Shown here piece by piece: positions 17,471-26,407 of a stretch of 64,000 nucleotides of DNA. Location: the NCBI RefSeq assembly GCF_027107535.1, contig NZ_CP114282.1:124001-188000 (forward strand). Reading direction: 5' to 3'. The position numbers and the translations under genes were made by a program. The stretch's first letter is position 1; every line of letters begins with the position of its first letter. This DNA comes from Streptomyces aurantiacus. Lineage in GTDB: Bacteria > Actinomycetota > Actinomycetes > Streptomycetales > Streptomycetaceae. The notes under the pieces are model-generated. The model made no database searches. It had not been told where the DNA came from and worked only from the letters and a program-made list of their open reading frames with translations.

Positions 17471-17917
17471 TTAGAACGTCTCGGAGGCGTCCTCCGCCGA
17501 GGTGTCCCGCTTCGGACCTGGCCGCAGCACGAGGTACCAGCTCAGTGCGATGCCAGAGACGGCCATCAGTCCCGACAACGCGAAGACATGCGTGTCGGGG
17601 ACCGCGCTCTCCAAGAACACCCAGCCGAACACCACGGCGAAGAGGGGACCCAGAGCGGCCGACAGTAACGCCAAGAGCCGGCGGTCCGTCGGCGACCTTT
17701 CGTCCGCGCCGGTCCATCCGCTGTCGTGTGAGGCCACGTTGAACGGATCCCGGAACCACCCGCTGACGTTGAGTCCGGCCTCGCTGCCCTGCTGCAGCTT
17801 GGCTATCCCCCCTCCGTCGACCGAGCGGCCGCGCTGGGAGGGAAGGCCCTCGGAGCGGGTCAGGTCGGTCTCGACGACCTCATCCCACCGACCCGAGGAC
17901 CCTTCGGCACTGGCCAT
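17471..17917 (-). CDS. Membrane protein with two TM helices
   Basis: A 148-residue protein. The first ~75 residues are polar and probably cytoplasmic. Hydrophobic segments follow at about 81-103 (LLALLSAALGPLFAVVFGWVF) and 110-130 (HVFALSGLMAVSGIALSWYLVL), then an acidic tail. It is monocistronic with a strong terminator after it. No family recognised. Confidence 0.55.
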   Translation of the reverse strand: MASAEGSSGRWDEVVETDLTRSEGLPSQRGRSVDGGGIAKLQQGSEAGLNVSGWFRDPFNVASHDSGWTGADERSPTDRRLLALLSAALGPLFAVVFGWVFLESAVPDTHVFALSGLMAVSGIALSWYLVLRPGPKRDTSAEDASETF

Positions 17918-17973
17918 TGGCGGCTCCTATCTCGTCATGATCTATGCGGGAACAGATTTCGTTCTGATCTTGT

Positions 17974-18159
17974 ATGGCTGTGAACTGCATCGACTGTCGT
18001 CGTACAGCATACCCTTCGCGTACTTGTGCTGTTACTCACCGGTGCGATGGCTGCGGAAGATTCGCATCAGCGCTGGTCGGGGGAGGCGCTCCTAGATGTG
18101 GCGAGGCATGTGCCTGCGGAAGGTGCCTCTCTGTCCGCATGATCGATCAGCCTGAATAG
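17974..18159 (+). CDS. Possible small cysteine-rich (zinc-binding) protein
   Basis: A 61-residue frame with nine cysteines in knuckle-like spacing: NCIDC, HRCDGC and EACACGRC. This would suit a small zinc ribbon. The start ATG at 17974 has no strong ribosome site, and the region is short, so it may not be translated. It lies between a reverse-strand membrane gene and the RHH-type gene. Confidence 0.3.
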   Translation: MAVNCIDCRRTAYPSRTCAVTHRCDGCGRFASALVGGGAPRCGEACACGRCLSVRMIDQPE

Positions 18160-18348
18160 TGCGCGGAAGCTGCATCTTAGCTGTACCATCTGGGTAAGAG
18201 GTGCAGCGATGGCATGCGTATGTCGTTGCTGTGCCGCTCATCAGGATGCTCATCGGCATGACAGGAGACCACTATGCCCATACCGACCGCTTCGAGCGAT
18301 CGAGTCCGTTCCGGGGGTGAAAAGACGCAGGGAGGAGAGGATGAAGCC

Positions 18349-18630
18349 ATGGCCGGAGGCAGCAAGCCTGACGCCAAAGGGCGCAGCGGAGGCCGCTTCG
18401 AACGCGTCACCGTGAACCTCGCGCCGGCAGCGTCGCATGCGTTGGAGCACGCTGCTGCGCTGACGGGCGATAGCAAGACCGACACCATCAACCGTGCACT
18501 GCAGATTTACGCGATGCTCGCAGACGCTGTTGATCAGGGTGCGGCTGTTTACGTGCGCTCCCCGGACGGTGAATTGGAGCGACAGAGGCTCTTCGCGGAG
18601 CGGTTCAACCGGGTGCCGTTTCGGCAGTAA
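18349..18630 (+). CDS. Ribbon-helix-helix-like DNA-binding protein
   Basis: A 93-residue protein. I chose ATG 18349 (GGAGAGG upstream); an in-frame ATG at 18274 also has AGGAG before it and would add 25 residues. The pattern RFERVTVNLAPAASHALEHA followed by TGDSKTDTINRALQIYAML is a strand-helix-helix arrangement typical of RHH/CopG-type regulators and antitoxins. The C-terminal part (VRSPDGELERQRLF) is polar. No toxin-like partner is adjacent, so it is more likely a stand-alone regulator. Confidence 0.6.
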   Translation: MAGGSKPDAKGRSGGRFERVTVNLAPAASHALEHAAALTGDSKTDTINRALQIYAMLADAVDQGAAVYVRSPDGELERQRLFAERFNRVPFRQ

Positions 18631-18884
18631 CGCCACCAGGGACACTCCTGCGCGCCGCCCAACTTCAGTCGGCGTAGCAGCGTAGAAACACCGCCGTGGG
18701 TACTCCCCACCGGCGTATGGCGGGGAGTACCCACTTCCAGCGACGTCTTCCACTCTTGGGCGGTTCCAGGTGGCGATACGCAGAAATGGAACACTCGTGC
18801 CAGGTGCGGATTCCTGTTCGATAAACCATGTCGCGGCTCCCAATGAGAAGTCGCGTCGCGTATGGCCAGAAAGGGACCTGTGCG

Positions 18885-19208
18885 GTGCCCATCAGGATAA
18901 CCACGGCAACCTCAACCGTTCTGCACATTCTCCTGGAGGACCCCACCCAAGCGCACTACGGCTTCGAGATATGTGAAAAGACCGGCCTCCTCAGCGGAAC
19001 CGTATACCCGGTTCTCGCACGGCTGGAATCGCATGGCTGGCTGGAGAGTTCCTGGGAAGAACAAGACGAGACTGAACCGGGATTGGCACGCCCAATCCGC
19101 CGGTACTACCGCTTCAGCGTCAACGGAGCCGCTGAGGCTCAGGCTGCAATGGCAAAACGCAGGGTACCAATTCGGTACGCGCCTGAGGGGGAAGCATGGA
19201 CCAGTTGA
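18885..19208 (+). CDS. PadR-family transcriptional regulator
   Basis: A 107-residue protein from GTG 18885. It has the PadR winged helix: TATSTVLHILLEDPTQAHYG, the recognition helix in GLLSGTVYPVLARLESHGWL and the wing RRYYRFSVNGAAEAQ. PadR proteins with no long C-terminal domain are usually local repressors of the gene they sit beside. Here the next gene overlaps by 13 bp and encodes a membrane-anchored protein, a typical PadR pairing, so it probably controls its own operon. Confidence 0.8.
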   Translation: MPIRITTATSTVLHILLEDPTQAHYGFEICEKTGLLSGTVYPVLARLESHGWLESSWEEQDETEPGLARPIRRYYRFSVNGAAEAQAAMAKRRVPIRYAPEGEAWTS

Positions 19209-19816
19209 TTTTCTGTGCGACGATCATGATTCTCTTCGTTGTTTTTGTCATTCCATGGCGCAGACTATCTCTGGCCGACTTCGAAGACCCTCCCTGGCTG
19301 CAGAACCGCAGGCGGTCCCGTATCCGGAAACAACCGGACACTCCAGACCTGGTAGTTCCCCCAGGGAAACGATCCAAAAGTCTGAACCACGCCCTGAAGA
19401 GGGTGCAGCAAGCGGCGCCGGATGCAGTCCACCGGGAACAAGGGGGAGCCCGCCGCTACGCTCTGGTTCCTCGGGTCCGCCAAGAAATTTCGGCTGTCCT
19501 GGAGGATAGTGCATTGGCCGACTCTGAAGCGCTAGAGCTGCGGCGCGCCTTCGAAACCAAATGCACGTACATCCTGGGAACGCATTCACCCGTTACAAAT
19601 CAGCGCGTGAGCCTTCTCGGTGTTTCACTGCTGAAACTTGCAGCGGCGACCATTCCTGATGGAACGCGCTGGAGGGAAGAATGGATGGCCGAGTATCTAT
19701 CGATGGCGCATTATCCGGCCTACGCTCGGAGTCGGTTTCTTGTCGGATTATTCATCGCAGCTCCACGCCTATCGAGAGAACTCAGGCGCAGTAGAAGCGT
19801 GAGTAACGCAAGGTGA
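19196..19816 (+). CDS. Membrane-anchored protein in the PadR operon
   Basis: A 206-residue protein with one N-terminal TM helix (LIFCATIMILFVVFVIPW) and a mostly soluble, basic remainder. Near the C-terminus RWREEWMAEYLSM resembles the RxREEWxAEL motif found in membrane proteins encoded beside PadR regulators, followed by a weakly hydrophobic segment. It overlaps the PadR gene by 13 bp, so the two are translated together. Function unknown. Confidence 0.6.
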   Translation: MDQLIFCATIMILFVVFVIPWRRLSLADFEDPPWLQNRRRSRIRKQPDTPDLVVPPGKRSKSLNHALKRVQQAAPDAVHREQGGARRYALVPRVRQEISAVLEDSALADSEALELRRAFETKCTYILGTHSPVTNQRVSLLGVSLLKLAAATIPDGTRWREEWMAEYLSMAHYPAYARSRFLVGLFIAAPRLSRELRRSRSVSNAR

Positions 19817-19934
19817 GTCGGCGCCCGGCTCTGCGTCACTGGGGTCGGGCGCCAGGTGCGCCACTGAATGGCCGCCTCGATGCCGCACCGTCAGTAGGCA
19901 CCCGCCACGCCGATGATCGCAAGTAGCGGTCCTC

Positions 19935-20807
19935 GTGCTCACGATTGCTGCCGAACCAGCGGCGGCAGCCGGACACCGCGAGCCTCCCACTGCGTCGGCG
20001 TATGTCACCGTGAACGCCCCGGGTTCGCTCCGTCGGCGACCTGGGCGGCCACGCGCAGTAGAGCCCGGCATGTTCCGGGGCGTGGGGGATCCAGGCCTCG
20101 GTGGGCTGCTGGTGCTGCCCGAGCCGGTCGTGGTCGTCAACCGCACCGGATACCTGTCGGACACCAGGGCGTTCGGCTGGCAGTTCATCACCCAGCACCA
20201 GATCCTGCCCGCTGCCCAGTATCCGGGTGTGCGGGTGACGACGTTCATGGACCGCGACGGGCCCGTCCAGCCGGCCGACTGGCGCCTTGCCGTCTCCCAG
20301 GCGCGTGCCTCCGGCAGCCCGCTGCCTCCTCTGGTGCCCGACGGCGAGTACGGGATGCGAGGGGACGCTTGCCTGGCGGAGGAGAGCTCCGAAACTCTCG
20401 CCGGGCTGTCCGAGCAGCACCGGCATCTGCAAAAGGCCCTCACCCAGGCCTCCCAGTGGCGCTCCGAACCTGTTCCCGAGATGGGCGAGTGGAGCGGCGG
20501 CCAAGTCGAGGACCCTTACGACGACTTCGTGGGCCGCTACATGTTCGCCTTGTGGCGGCTCATCACCCAGGGCGTCACAGCCGCCGGCCCTTCCCAGGCC
20601 GGAGCCGGAGCCCGCACACTGCCCGGTGATGAAAGCTCCCTGCCCCGGGACCCCGATGTACGCGTCATCCGGCTCGCCGCGCCCTCGCCTCGCCCCTCGG
20701 ATCCGGCGGGGGAGATGAAGCGGGTGTATCACCACCGGTGGCCGGTGCGGATGCACAAGGTCCGGCAGTGGTACCCCAGCCGCCAGGAACACCGCGTGAT
20801 CTGGTGA
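19935..20807 (+). pseudogene. Plasmid-type conserved gene with a premature TGA
   Basis: The forward frame encodes 290 residues ending RMHKVRQWYPSRQEHRVIW and then TGA at 20805-20807. Directly after the stop the same frame reads GPYIKGPSDAPNDGW and stays open to 21035. Streptomyces proteins of this kind end in a Trp/Tyr-rich motif followed by PYIKGP or HLKGP, so the stop is probably a CGA-to-TGA nonsense mutation. The N-terminus before about codon 45 is also of doubtful quality. Internal sequence VVVVNRTGYLSDTRAFGWQF is well formed. The function is unknown. A reverse-strand frame over the same region is a shadow. Confidence 0.5.
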
Positions 20808-21215
20808 GGCCCCTACATCAAGGGGCCCTCCGACGCTCCGAATGATGGTTGGAGAGAAGGCGTACCTCGTGGATTCCTAGAGCGTGCCTCTCCACTGCGT
20901 AGCCACCTGAACGACGGCAGCGATGGCCGCACTGACGAGGAGCGAGGGCCTCGCAGCCGGGGGAGGGCAAGCCGCATGGGGGGCGTGGCGGGGGCGTGTG
21001 GGGTGGCGGGTGCGCCGGGTGGGGCAGGTGTGTGACGTAGAACACGATGGCGATACGGAGAGTTGTTCGCAGCCTCGCGCGGGTGGGTTAGGCCTGGTCA
21101 GGGGACTACTGAGGGTGACTAGCAGTGCTTGTTGAAGGTTGCACAGTGCTGCCGAGTGGGAACCGTCAGTGATTTTCTGCGGGACGCATGAGTGTTCCGG
21201 CCCCTAAATCACTTA
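20808..21215. other. Read-through tail of the broken gene and G-rich spacer
   Basis: The first ~225 bp continue the reading frame of the interrupted gene upstream. From about 20940 to 21030 the forward strand is strongly G-rich with repeated GGGTGGCGG-type runs. No other gene is supported. The stretch ends at the TTA target duplication of the next insertion sequence. Confidence 0.4.
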
Positions 21216-21249
21216 GACGTCATCTCATTTGGGTGACTAGACTTGTGGC

Positions 21250-21609
21250 GTGTCAAAGATCGTTGAGCGGCTGGTGCCGGACGAGTTGTGGGAGCTGTTC
21301 CAGCAGGTGGTGCCCGAGGCGCCGTCGCGGCCTCAGGGTGGTGGCCGGCGTCGGCACGGCGACCGTGAAGTGCTGGCCGCGATCGTCTTCGTGGCGACCT
21401 CGGGCTGCACGTGGCAGCAGGTGCCGACCGCCTCGTTCGGCCCGTCCGGCGCGACGGCCCATCGACGCTTCACCGAGTGGACGAAGGCCCGTGTGTGGGC
21501 CAAACTCCACCGCCTGGTCCTCGATGAACTCGGATCCCGCGGCGAGCTGGACTGGTCCCGGTGTGCGATCGACTCGGTCAACATGCGGGCCCTGAAAAGG
21601 GGGAGCTGA
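21250..21609 (+). CDS. IS5-family transposase, N-terminal frame
   Basis: A 119-residue frame starting at GTG 21250 with VERLVPDELWELFQQVV and HGDREVLAAIVFVATSGCTW, the usual N-terminal domain (DUF4096-type) of IS427-like transposases, and the first catalytic aspartate region near DWSRCAIDSVNMRAL. It ends at TGA 21607, just after an A4G5 run (AAAAGGGGG). This run is a likely programmed frameshift site that would join it to the second frame. Confidence 0.85.
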   Translation: MSKIVERLVPDELWELFQQVVPEAPSRPQGGGRRRHGDREVLAAIVFVATSGCTWQQVPTASFGPSGATAHRRFTEWTKARVWAKLHRLVLDELGSRGELDWSRCAIDSVNMRALKRGS

Positions 21610-22058
21610 CAGGCCCGAATCCTGTAGACCGGGGCAAGTACGGGTCAAAGATCCACTTGATCACGGAGCGGACCGGACTGCCCCTGTCCATCGGCATCTC
21701 GGGCGCCAACACGCACGACAGCCAGGCATTGATCCCGCTGGTGAAGGGCATACCGCCGATCCGCTCCCGCCGGGGACCCCGGCGACGCAGACCCCACAAA
21801 CTCCACGCTGACAAGGGCTACGACTACAACCACCTGCGACGATGGTTATCCAGCCGAGGAATCCGGCACCGCATCGCCCGCAGAGGTATCGAGTCCTCGG
21901 CCCGCCTGGGCGCCCACCGCTGGACCGTGGAGCGCACGATGTCCTGGCTCGCCGGATGCCGACGCCTACACCGCCGCTACGAACGCAAAGCCGAGCACTT
22001 CCTCGCCTTCACCAGCATCGCCTGCACCCTGATCTGCTACCGCAGACTCGCCAAATGA
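21561..22058 (+). CDS. IS5-family transposase, C-terminal frame
   Basis: This frame carries the remaining DDE parts: NPVDRGKYGSKIHLITE, the second aspartate in KLHADKGYDYNHLRRWL, and the glutamate in HRWTVERTMSWLAGCRRL. It overlaps the first frame and is expected to be made as a fusion by frameshifting at the A/G run near 21593-21601. The independent start listed is probably not used. Confidence 0.8.
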   Translation: MCDRLGQHAGPEKGELTGPNPVDRGKYGSKIHLITERTGLPLSIGISGANTHDSQALIPLVKGIPPIRSRRGPRRRRPHKLHADKGYDYNHLRRWLSSRGIRHRIARRGIESSARLGAHRWTVERTMSWLAGCRRLHRRYERKAEHFLAFTSIACTLICYRRLAK

Positions 22059-22180
22059 GATGACTTCTTAGGTAGGGGTCAGGCCGAACGGCCTGTCGGC
22101 GCAGGCGAGTTGGCGCCGGGTCCCTGCTGAACCCCCACGAGAGGATCTTCGCTCATGTCCCCTGTCCATGGGAGGCACGT

Positions 22181-22804
22181 GTGAGGTACGACGACGCTCC
22201 GAACGGCGCCCAGCCTGAGGAGTACGGCGCCGGGCTGTCGCAGTCCATGTACGTGCCGCTGGAACTGCCCCTGGACTTCGAGGCCTTCTACCTCGGCCAC
22301 CAGGAGCCCTTCCACGCCTACGCGGAAGTCCACTTCGGCACCCGGGCCGCGGCCGAGGAGGTCATACACGAGGTCTTCCTGGAGATCCACGCCGGCTGGA
22401 CGCAGCTGCTGAGCGCGGGCAGCCTCGAGCAGGGCGCGTGGGCGATCGTCCGGCGGGCCGTCCACGACCGCCTGGAACTGGAGGGGCGGGCGCCGGCCTT
22501 CGTCATCAACGGCCCCATCGCCCAGGCGCTGAACAAGGCGCTGACCACGGCCCGGGAAAAGCTGCAGAAGATGGAGTCCAGCAGCGGCCTGTACGAGGCG
22601 ATCGCCGAACTGCCCGACCGGCAGTTCGAAGTGATCGTGCTGCGCCACGTCCTGGGCTACTCCACCGCCAAAGTCGCCTGGTACATCGGGATCGACGAAC
22701 GCACCGTCGGCCACCACCTGCGCCGCGCCAAGGAACGCCTGCGCCTGCGGCTGGGCCTGCCCGCCGTCGACCGGAAGAAGCCCAAGAAGGGAGAAGGATC
22801 ATGA
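22181..22804 (+). CDS. Sigma-70-type (ECF-like) sigma factor
   Basis: A 207-residue protein from GTG 22181 with GGGAGG upstream. Region 2-like helices include FEAFYLGHQEPFHAYAEVHF and RAAAEEVIHEVFLEIHAGW. Region 4 is clear: AIAELPDRQFEVIVLRHVLG followed by KVAWYIGIDERTVGHHLRRA. A basic C-terminus (DRKKPKKGEG) ends in ATGA with the next gene. It has the layout of the small plasmid or accessory sigma factors of Streptomyces. The IS copy A right end lies 110 bp upstream and may have changed its promoter. Confidence 0.8.
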   Translation: MRYDDAPNGAQPEEYGAGLSQSMYVPLELPLDFEAFYLGHQEPFHAYAEVHFGTRAAAEEVIHEVFLEIHAGWTQLLSAGSLEQGAWAIVRRAVHDRLELEGRAPAFVINGPIAQALNKALTTAREKLQKMESSSGLYEAIAELPDRQFEVIVLRHVLGYSTAKVAWYIGIDERTVGHHLRRAKERLRLRLGLPAVDRKKPKKGEGS

Positions 22805-23469
22805 CCACCATCGACACCCTGCTGGCCGAGGCCCGCATCCCGGTCTCCGCACCGCGGCGCTTCGACGTCGCCGCCGGCCTGCGCCGGCTGGCAGCCGACG
22901 CCTCCCGCCGCACCCCCACCACCGAAGTCACCCGCTCCGCCCAGGCCGCCCAGCGCCTGGGTGTGGTCTGCCGGTGGGTTCTCAACGAGCCCGACGCCGC
23001 CACCCACGTCGCGAAGATCGCCGAAGGCCCGGACTGCGGAGCGCTGACCGAGGACGAGCTGGACGTCGAGGGCGCCCTGGTCTTCGCCTGCCTGCTCTAC
23101 CTGACCGGACACCAGGAGTCCGCGCAGTTCTGGTGGCAGCTCGCCGCAGGAGCCGGCAGCCGCGCCGCCGCCTACTGCCTTCACCTGCACCACCTCGCCC
23201 TCGGCGAATCGAGGCGCGCCTGGCACTGGTTCCACCAGCTCACCCACTCCATGGCCGACACCACCCCGCCCGACCAGGCGTTCCTCACCGGCCTGGAACT
23301 CTTCGCCCGCTACGTACGCACCAACGGCTCACGCGCCCTCGCACCCAGCGACCGCCTGGAGAGCGAGGTCGACCGGCTCGCCGCGCGCACCCCCGGCGCG
23401 TCCGTCATCGTCGCCCGGCCCGACCGGCAACTGGTCGCCAGCCTGCGGGAATTCGGCGCGGAACGCTGA
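22801..23469 (+). CDS. Helical partner protein in the sigma-factor operon
   Basis: A 222-residue protein whose ATG overlaps the sigma-factor stop as ATGA. The central region ALVFACLLYLTGHQESAQFW followed by AAAYCLHLHHLALGESRRAW looks like paired TPR/SEL1-type helices. No TM segment or anti-sigma zinc motif is present. Tight coupling to the sigma gene suggests a regulator or scaffold of that sigma factor, but this is inference from position. Confidence 0.65.
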   Translation: MTTIDTLLAEARIPVSAPRRFDVAAGLRRLAADASRRTPTTEVTRSAQAAQRLGVVCRWVLNEPDAATHVAKIAEGPDCGALTEDELDVEGALVFACLLYLTGHQESAQFWWQLAAGAGSRAAAYCLHLHHLALGESRRAWHWFHQLTHSMADTTPPDQAFLTGLELFARYVRTNGSRALAPSDRLESEVDRLAARTPGASVIVARPDRQLVASLREFGAER

Positions 23470-23581
23470 CCCGCCCGGCCCCGGACACAGAAGAGGGGGA
23501 GTCCTGCCCTGGCCACCGGTTCCAAGGCCCCGGCCAGGCGGACTCCCCACCACGACACTGCCCAGAAAGGCACGTCCTGTC

Positions 23582-23755
23582 ATGCACCCTAGCCAGCACC
23601 CGCCTGCCGCGGGGATGAAACCGCGCAGCCCGGCCATGCACTGGATTGTCCGCCGCCGGCGGACTGCGCTGGCCCACATGTGGCGCGGCGCCTGCTACGG
23701 CATCGGCACCGGTCTGATCGGCCTCGGCTTCCTATGGGCCGAGCGACTCCTGTGA
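23582..23755 (+). CDS. Small membrane protein (57 aa) ending the sigma operon
   Basis: ATG 23582, preceded by AGAAAGG, opens a 57-residue frame. The first half is basic (MHWIVRRRRTALAHMWRG) and the second is one TM helix (CYGIGTGLIGLGFLWAERL). It follows the sigma operon by 112 bp. GC-rich third positions support coding. No family recognised. Confidence 0.5.
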   Translation: MHPSQHPPAAGMKPRSPAMHWIVRRRRTALAHMWRGACYGIGTGLIGLGFLWAERLL

Positions 23756-23818
23756 CCACGGACCGCGTGTGATCACCGGCGGTGGCTGCCATGTAGGGGC
23801 CACCGGAGAGGGCCTGCG

Positions 23819-24024
23819 CGTGGAGCCCCCCGGTCAACCAGCGCGCGTCGACCGGCCCCATCAGCGGGCAGTGGAGTTCCGCACGATGAACATCCGCCGG
23901 TGGGACCGCATCCACGACGCGGCGACGACCAGGAGCTCGAGGAGGCTTGGGTGGACCAAGTGGTCAACCTCGGCTCGCAGTGGGGCCAGTACGAGTACGT
24001 CACCAACGTCGGCTTCGCCACCTG
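23819..24024 (+). pseudogene. Frameshifted 3' fragment of the HTH/Tpg-like gene
   Basis: DNA here matches the last ~200 bp of the gene at 9459-10031: VDRPHQRAVEFRTMN in one frame, then, after a small deletion near GCGGCGACGACC, the tail QWGQYEYVTNVGFAT in another frame. The 5' two thirds are absent. The ISAs1-type element begins 136 bp downstream. Confidence 0.7.
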
Positions 24025-24159
24025 ACAGCGCATTAACCGGGCCTGCCTGCTAAGCGGGTTGACTTGAGGAAGCACCGGCTGCGGCGGCGGCAAGACAGTT
24101 TACACATCTTCGGGGGACCAGAGGAGATGCGGCGGTTCACCGAACTGGGTGGAGCCGCA

Positions 24160-25505
24160 GGGCTTCGGCGTAGTCGCGTGACGCCCGGTTCGTGATGTTC
24201 TGTCAGCTCGGCGATGCCCTGGAACGTGACAGGCACGGCTTCCAAGATCATGGAGTTCTCTACGCCCCGTGATTCGAGTGGAAGACCGTGCCTGCCGACG
24301 CATCATCGCTGATCCCGCCTGCCCTTGACCAGCTCCGCGAGTATCCCGAGGTCGTGTCCGACGAGGTCCCGCGCCTGCTGGATCGGCTGGCCGAGGTGCC
24401 CGACCCGAGAGACCCACGCGGCGTACGGCACGCTCTGGCCGCCGTGCTCGCGCTGACCGCTTGCGCGGTTCTGGCGGGGGCGACCTCTGTACTGGCCGTC
24501 AGCGAGTGGATCGCCGACGCCCCGCCGCACATCCTTCAACGCCTGGACATACGCCTCGACCCGCTGTTCCCGAAGCGGTTCCTGCCTGCGGAAACGACGG
24601 TCCGGCGGCTACTGGCCCGCATCGACGGCGACGCGCTGGACCGGGCGGTCGGACGCTGGCTCGCCGACCGCCGCCCCAAGGCGACCGGGCTGCGCGGCCT
24701 CGCAGTGGACGGCAAGAGCCTGCGCGGCGCGGCCAAAGCGAAGGGCCGCAAGATCCACCTGCTCGCCGCACTCGAGCACACCACCGGCCTGGTCCTGGCC
24801 CAGCTGGACGTCGGCGAGAAGACGAACGAGATCACCTGCTTCAAGCCGCTGCTGGACACTGTCGCCGACCTGGCAGAAACCGTCGTCACCAGCGACGCGA
24901 TGCACACCCAGCGCGAGCACGCCGACTACCTCCTCGGCCGGGGCGCCCACTACATCGTGATCGTCAAGGGCAACCAGAAGAAGCTGCGCCAGCAGCTCAA
25001 GTCCCTTCCCTGGAAGGACATCCCGCTTCAGGGACGCACCCGGGGCATCGGCCACGGCCGCTCGGAGATCCGCCGGATCAAGGCCGCCACCGTCAACAGC
25101 CTCCTCTTCCCCGGCGCCCGCCAGGCCGTCCAGATCAAGCGCCGGCGCACCGACCGCAAGACCGGCAAGACCACCGTCAAAACGGTCTACGCCGTCACCA
25201 GCCTGACCGCCGAGCAGGCCACCGCGGCCCAGCTCGCCGAACTCGTCCGCGACCACTGGAAGATCGAGGCCCTGCACCACGTCCGCGACACCACCTTCGC
25301 CGAGGACGCCTCCCAGCTGCGGACCGGCAACGCGCCCCGCGCGATGGCCACCTGGCGCAACCTCGCCATCGGAGCCCTTCGCACGGCCGGAGTGAAGAAC
25401 ATCGCGGCCGGCCTCCGCCGCAACGCCCGCGACCCTCGCCGCCCCCTCGCTTTCCTCGGCCTCGGATGATCACGAACCGGACGTCATGCGACTACGCCGA
25501 AGCCC
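24160..25505 (+). mobile_element. ISAs1-family insertion sequence
   Basis: A 1346-bp element with perfect ends GGGCTTCGGCGTAGTCGC at the left and its complement at the right. It is flanked on both sides by TGGGTGGAGCCG (24146-24157 and 25506-25517), a probable target duplication, though two bases separate the left copy from the element end. It encodes one intact transposase, so it may be active. Confidence 0.85.
24288..25469 (+). CDS. ISAs1-family transposase
   Basis: A 393-residue protein starting at GTG 24288. The N-terminus has [20 protein letters not shown], the DDE_Tnp_1-associated domain. The catalytic domain carries [17 protein letters not shown] (first Asp), [18 protein letters not shown] (second Asp) and [19 protein letters not shown] (Glu). 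Length and motif order match the family. It is flanked by intact inverted repeats. Confidence 0.9.
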   Translation: MPADASSLIPPALDQLREYPEVVSDEVPRLLDRLAEVPDPRDPRGVRHALAAVLALTACAVLAGATSVLAVSEWIADAPPHILQRLDIRLDPLFPKRFLPAETTVRRLLARIDGDALDRAVGRWLADRRPKATGLRGLAVDGKSLRGAAKAKGRKIHLLAALEHTTGLVLAQLDVGEKTNEITCFKPLLDTVADLAETVVTSDAMHTQREHADYLLGRGAHYIVIVKGNQKKLRQQLKSLPWKDIPLQGRTRGIGHGRSEIRRIKAATVNSLLFPGARQAVQIKRRRTDRKTGKTTVKTVYAVTSLTAEQATAAQLAELVRDHWKIEALHHVRDTTFAEDASQLRTGNAPRAMATWRNLAIGALRTAGVKNIAAGLRRNARDPRRPLAFLGLG

Positions 25506-25744
25506 TGGGTGGAGCCGTGGCTTGACGCGTTCTTTGGACTTGCAGAGAATTAACTTGCAGGCATCTGAGCTTGACATCCCAGGTCAGCGCGCCGCCCGCC
25601 CGCAGGTTGTTCTTCTGCAAGCGCTTAGTGAACACGTCCGGTGACACTTGGTCGTCGCGTAGGTCGCACAGACCGCCGTGACAGGGCAGGATGCCTCTGT
25701 GAGCCAAGAGGTCACGGCAGGCGAGAATTTTCACGAGGAGATAC
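25506..25744. other. Spacer after ISAs1
   Basis: After the target repeat there is 230 bp without a supported gene. A reverse-strand frame containing SPDVFTKRLQKNNLRAGGAL could be a piece of a lost gene cut by the IS. The last 20 bases carry GAGGAG, the ribosome site for the next gene. Confidence 0.35.
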
Positions 25745-26350
25745 ATGAGTGACGGAGTGCAATGGCTTCCGAATTCTTTTAGCAACGGGTTCTGCGTGGC
25801 CTTCTGCGAAGAAGTAACACCCAACGACTTCATCTTCAGGCTTGGGGGGAGCCCGGACCGGTCTCTTATGCTGACAAGAGAACAAGCGGAGGCGATTGAT
25901 CTGGCCAGCCGATATCCTGACGAGAACGATCTGGAATCTTACGATCTCAACGAAGATGAGTTGAAAGAGACTGGCTTTCTGCGATCCGACGCCGAGGTAA
26001 TTCGCGTGGGGAGTGCCAACGGATGGGCATTCGCGATTCAGTCATTCGGGTCGTTCCTATCAGATTCTTCAATCGCGCGAGAGGCTTCCCGGGACGGGCG
26101 TTACATTTCATTCAGTCGGACGGTGAATATGGCCGCGTGGGTGCAGTACGCACTCCACGGGGAACTGATCAACTCATTCGATCCCATTCATCCCGACGCG
26201 GGAGGAGGCGAAGGAATCCAGACTGAAGGATTGGACCTATCCGACGATCCCGCCTCTGCGATACTGGCGCAACTGGAGGGACGCTTTAACCTTGAAGTGC
26301 CAAGAACCATTGAAGTTCAACCGTTGACAACCATTTCTTTGCACCGATAG
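25745..26350 (+). CDS. DUF6461-like protein, possible immunity protein
   Basis: A 201-residue acidic protein with GAGGAG five bases before the ATG. The start GFCVAFCEEVTPNDFIFRLG and the internal RVGSANGWAFAIQSFGSF resemble DUF6461-type proteins, a Streptomyces family often near secreted or toxin-like genes. Lower GC than surrounding genes. It converges with the secreted nuclease gene at 26408. If that nuclease is toxic inside the cell, this acidic neighbour is a candidate protector, but that is only inference. Confidence 0.55.
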   Translation: MSDGVQWLPNSFSNGFCVAFCEEVTPNDFIFRLGGSPDRSLMLTREQAEAIDLASRYPDENDLESYDLNEDELKETGFLRSDAEVIRVGSANGWAFAIQSFGSFLSDSSIAREASRDGRYISFSRTVNMAAWVQYALHGELINSFDPIHPDAGGGEGIQTEGLDLSDDPASAILAQLEGRFNLEVPRTIEVQPLTTISLHR

Positions 26351-26407
26351 GAAACTTGTCGGTGGACTCACCGCAAAGGCAGCGGAGAGTCCACCGTAGG
26401 GGCTACC

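Larger units (their letters stand above)
21216..22067 (+). mobile_element. IS5-family (IS427-type) insertion sequence, copy A
   Basis: An 852-bp element. The left end GACGTCATCTCATTTGG and the right end, whose reverse complement is GAAGTCATCTCATTTGG, are imperfect inverted repeats. It is flanked by TTA on both sides (21213-21215 and 22068-22070) within a CTTAG site, the target type of the IS427 group. Two overlapping frames encode the transposase. A second copy of the same length with identical proteins lies inverted at 43606-44457. Confidence 0.9.

Noticed and set aside
19836..20792. 318-codon reverse frame opposite the broken plasmid-type gene
   Set aside because: The forward frame has the better codon bias and recognisable family sequence, and the read-through past its stop is in the same frame.
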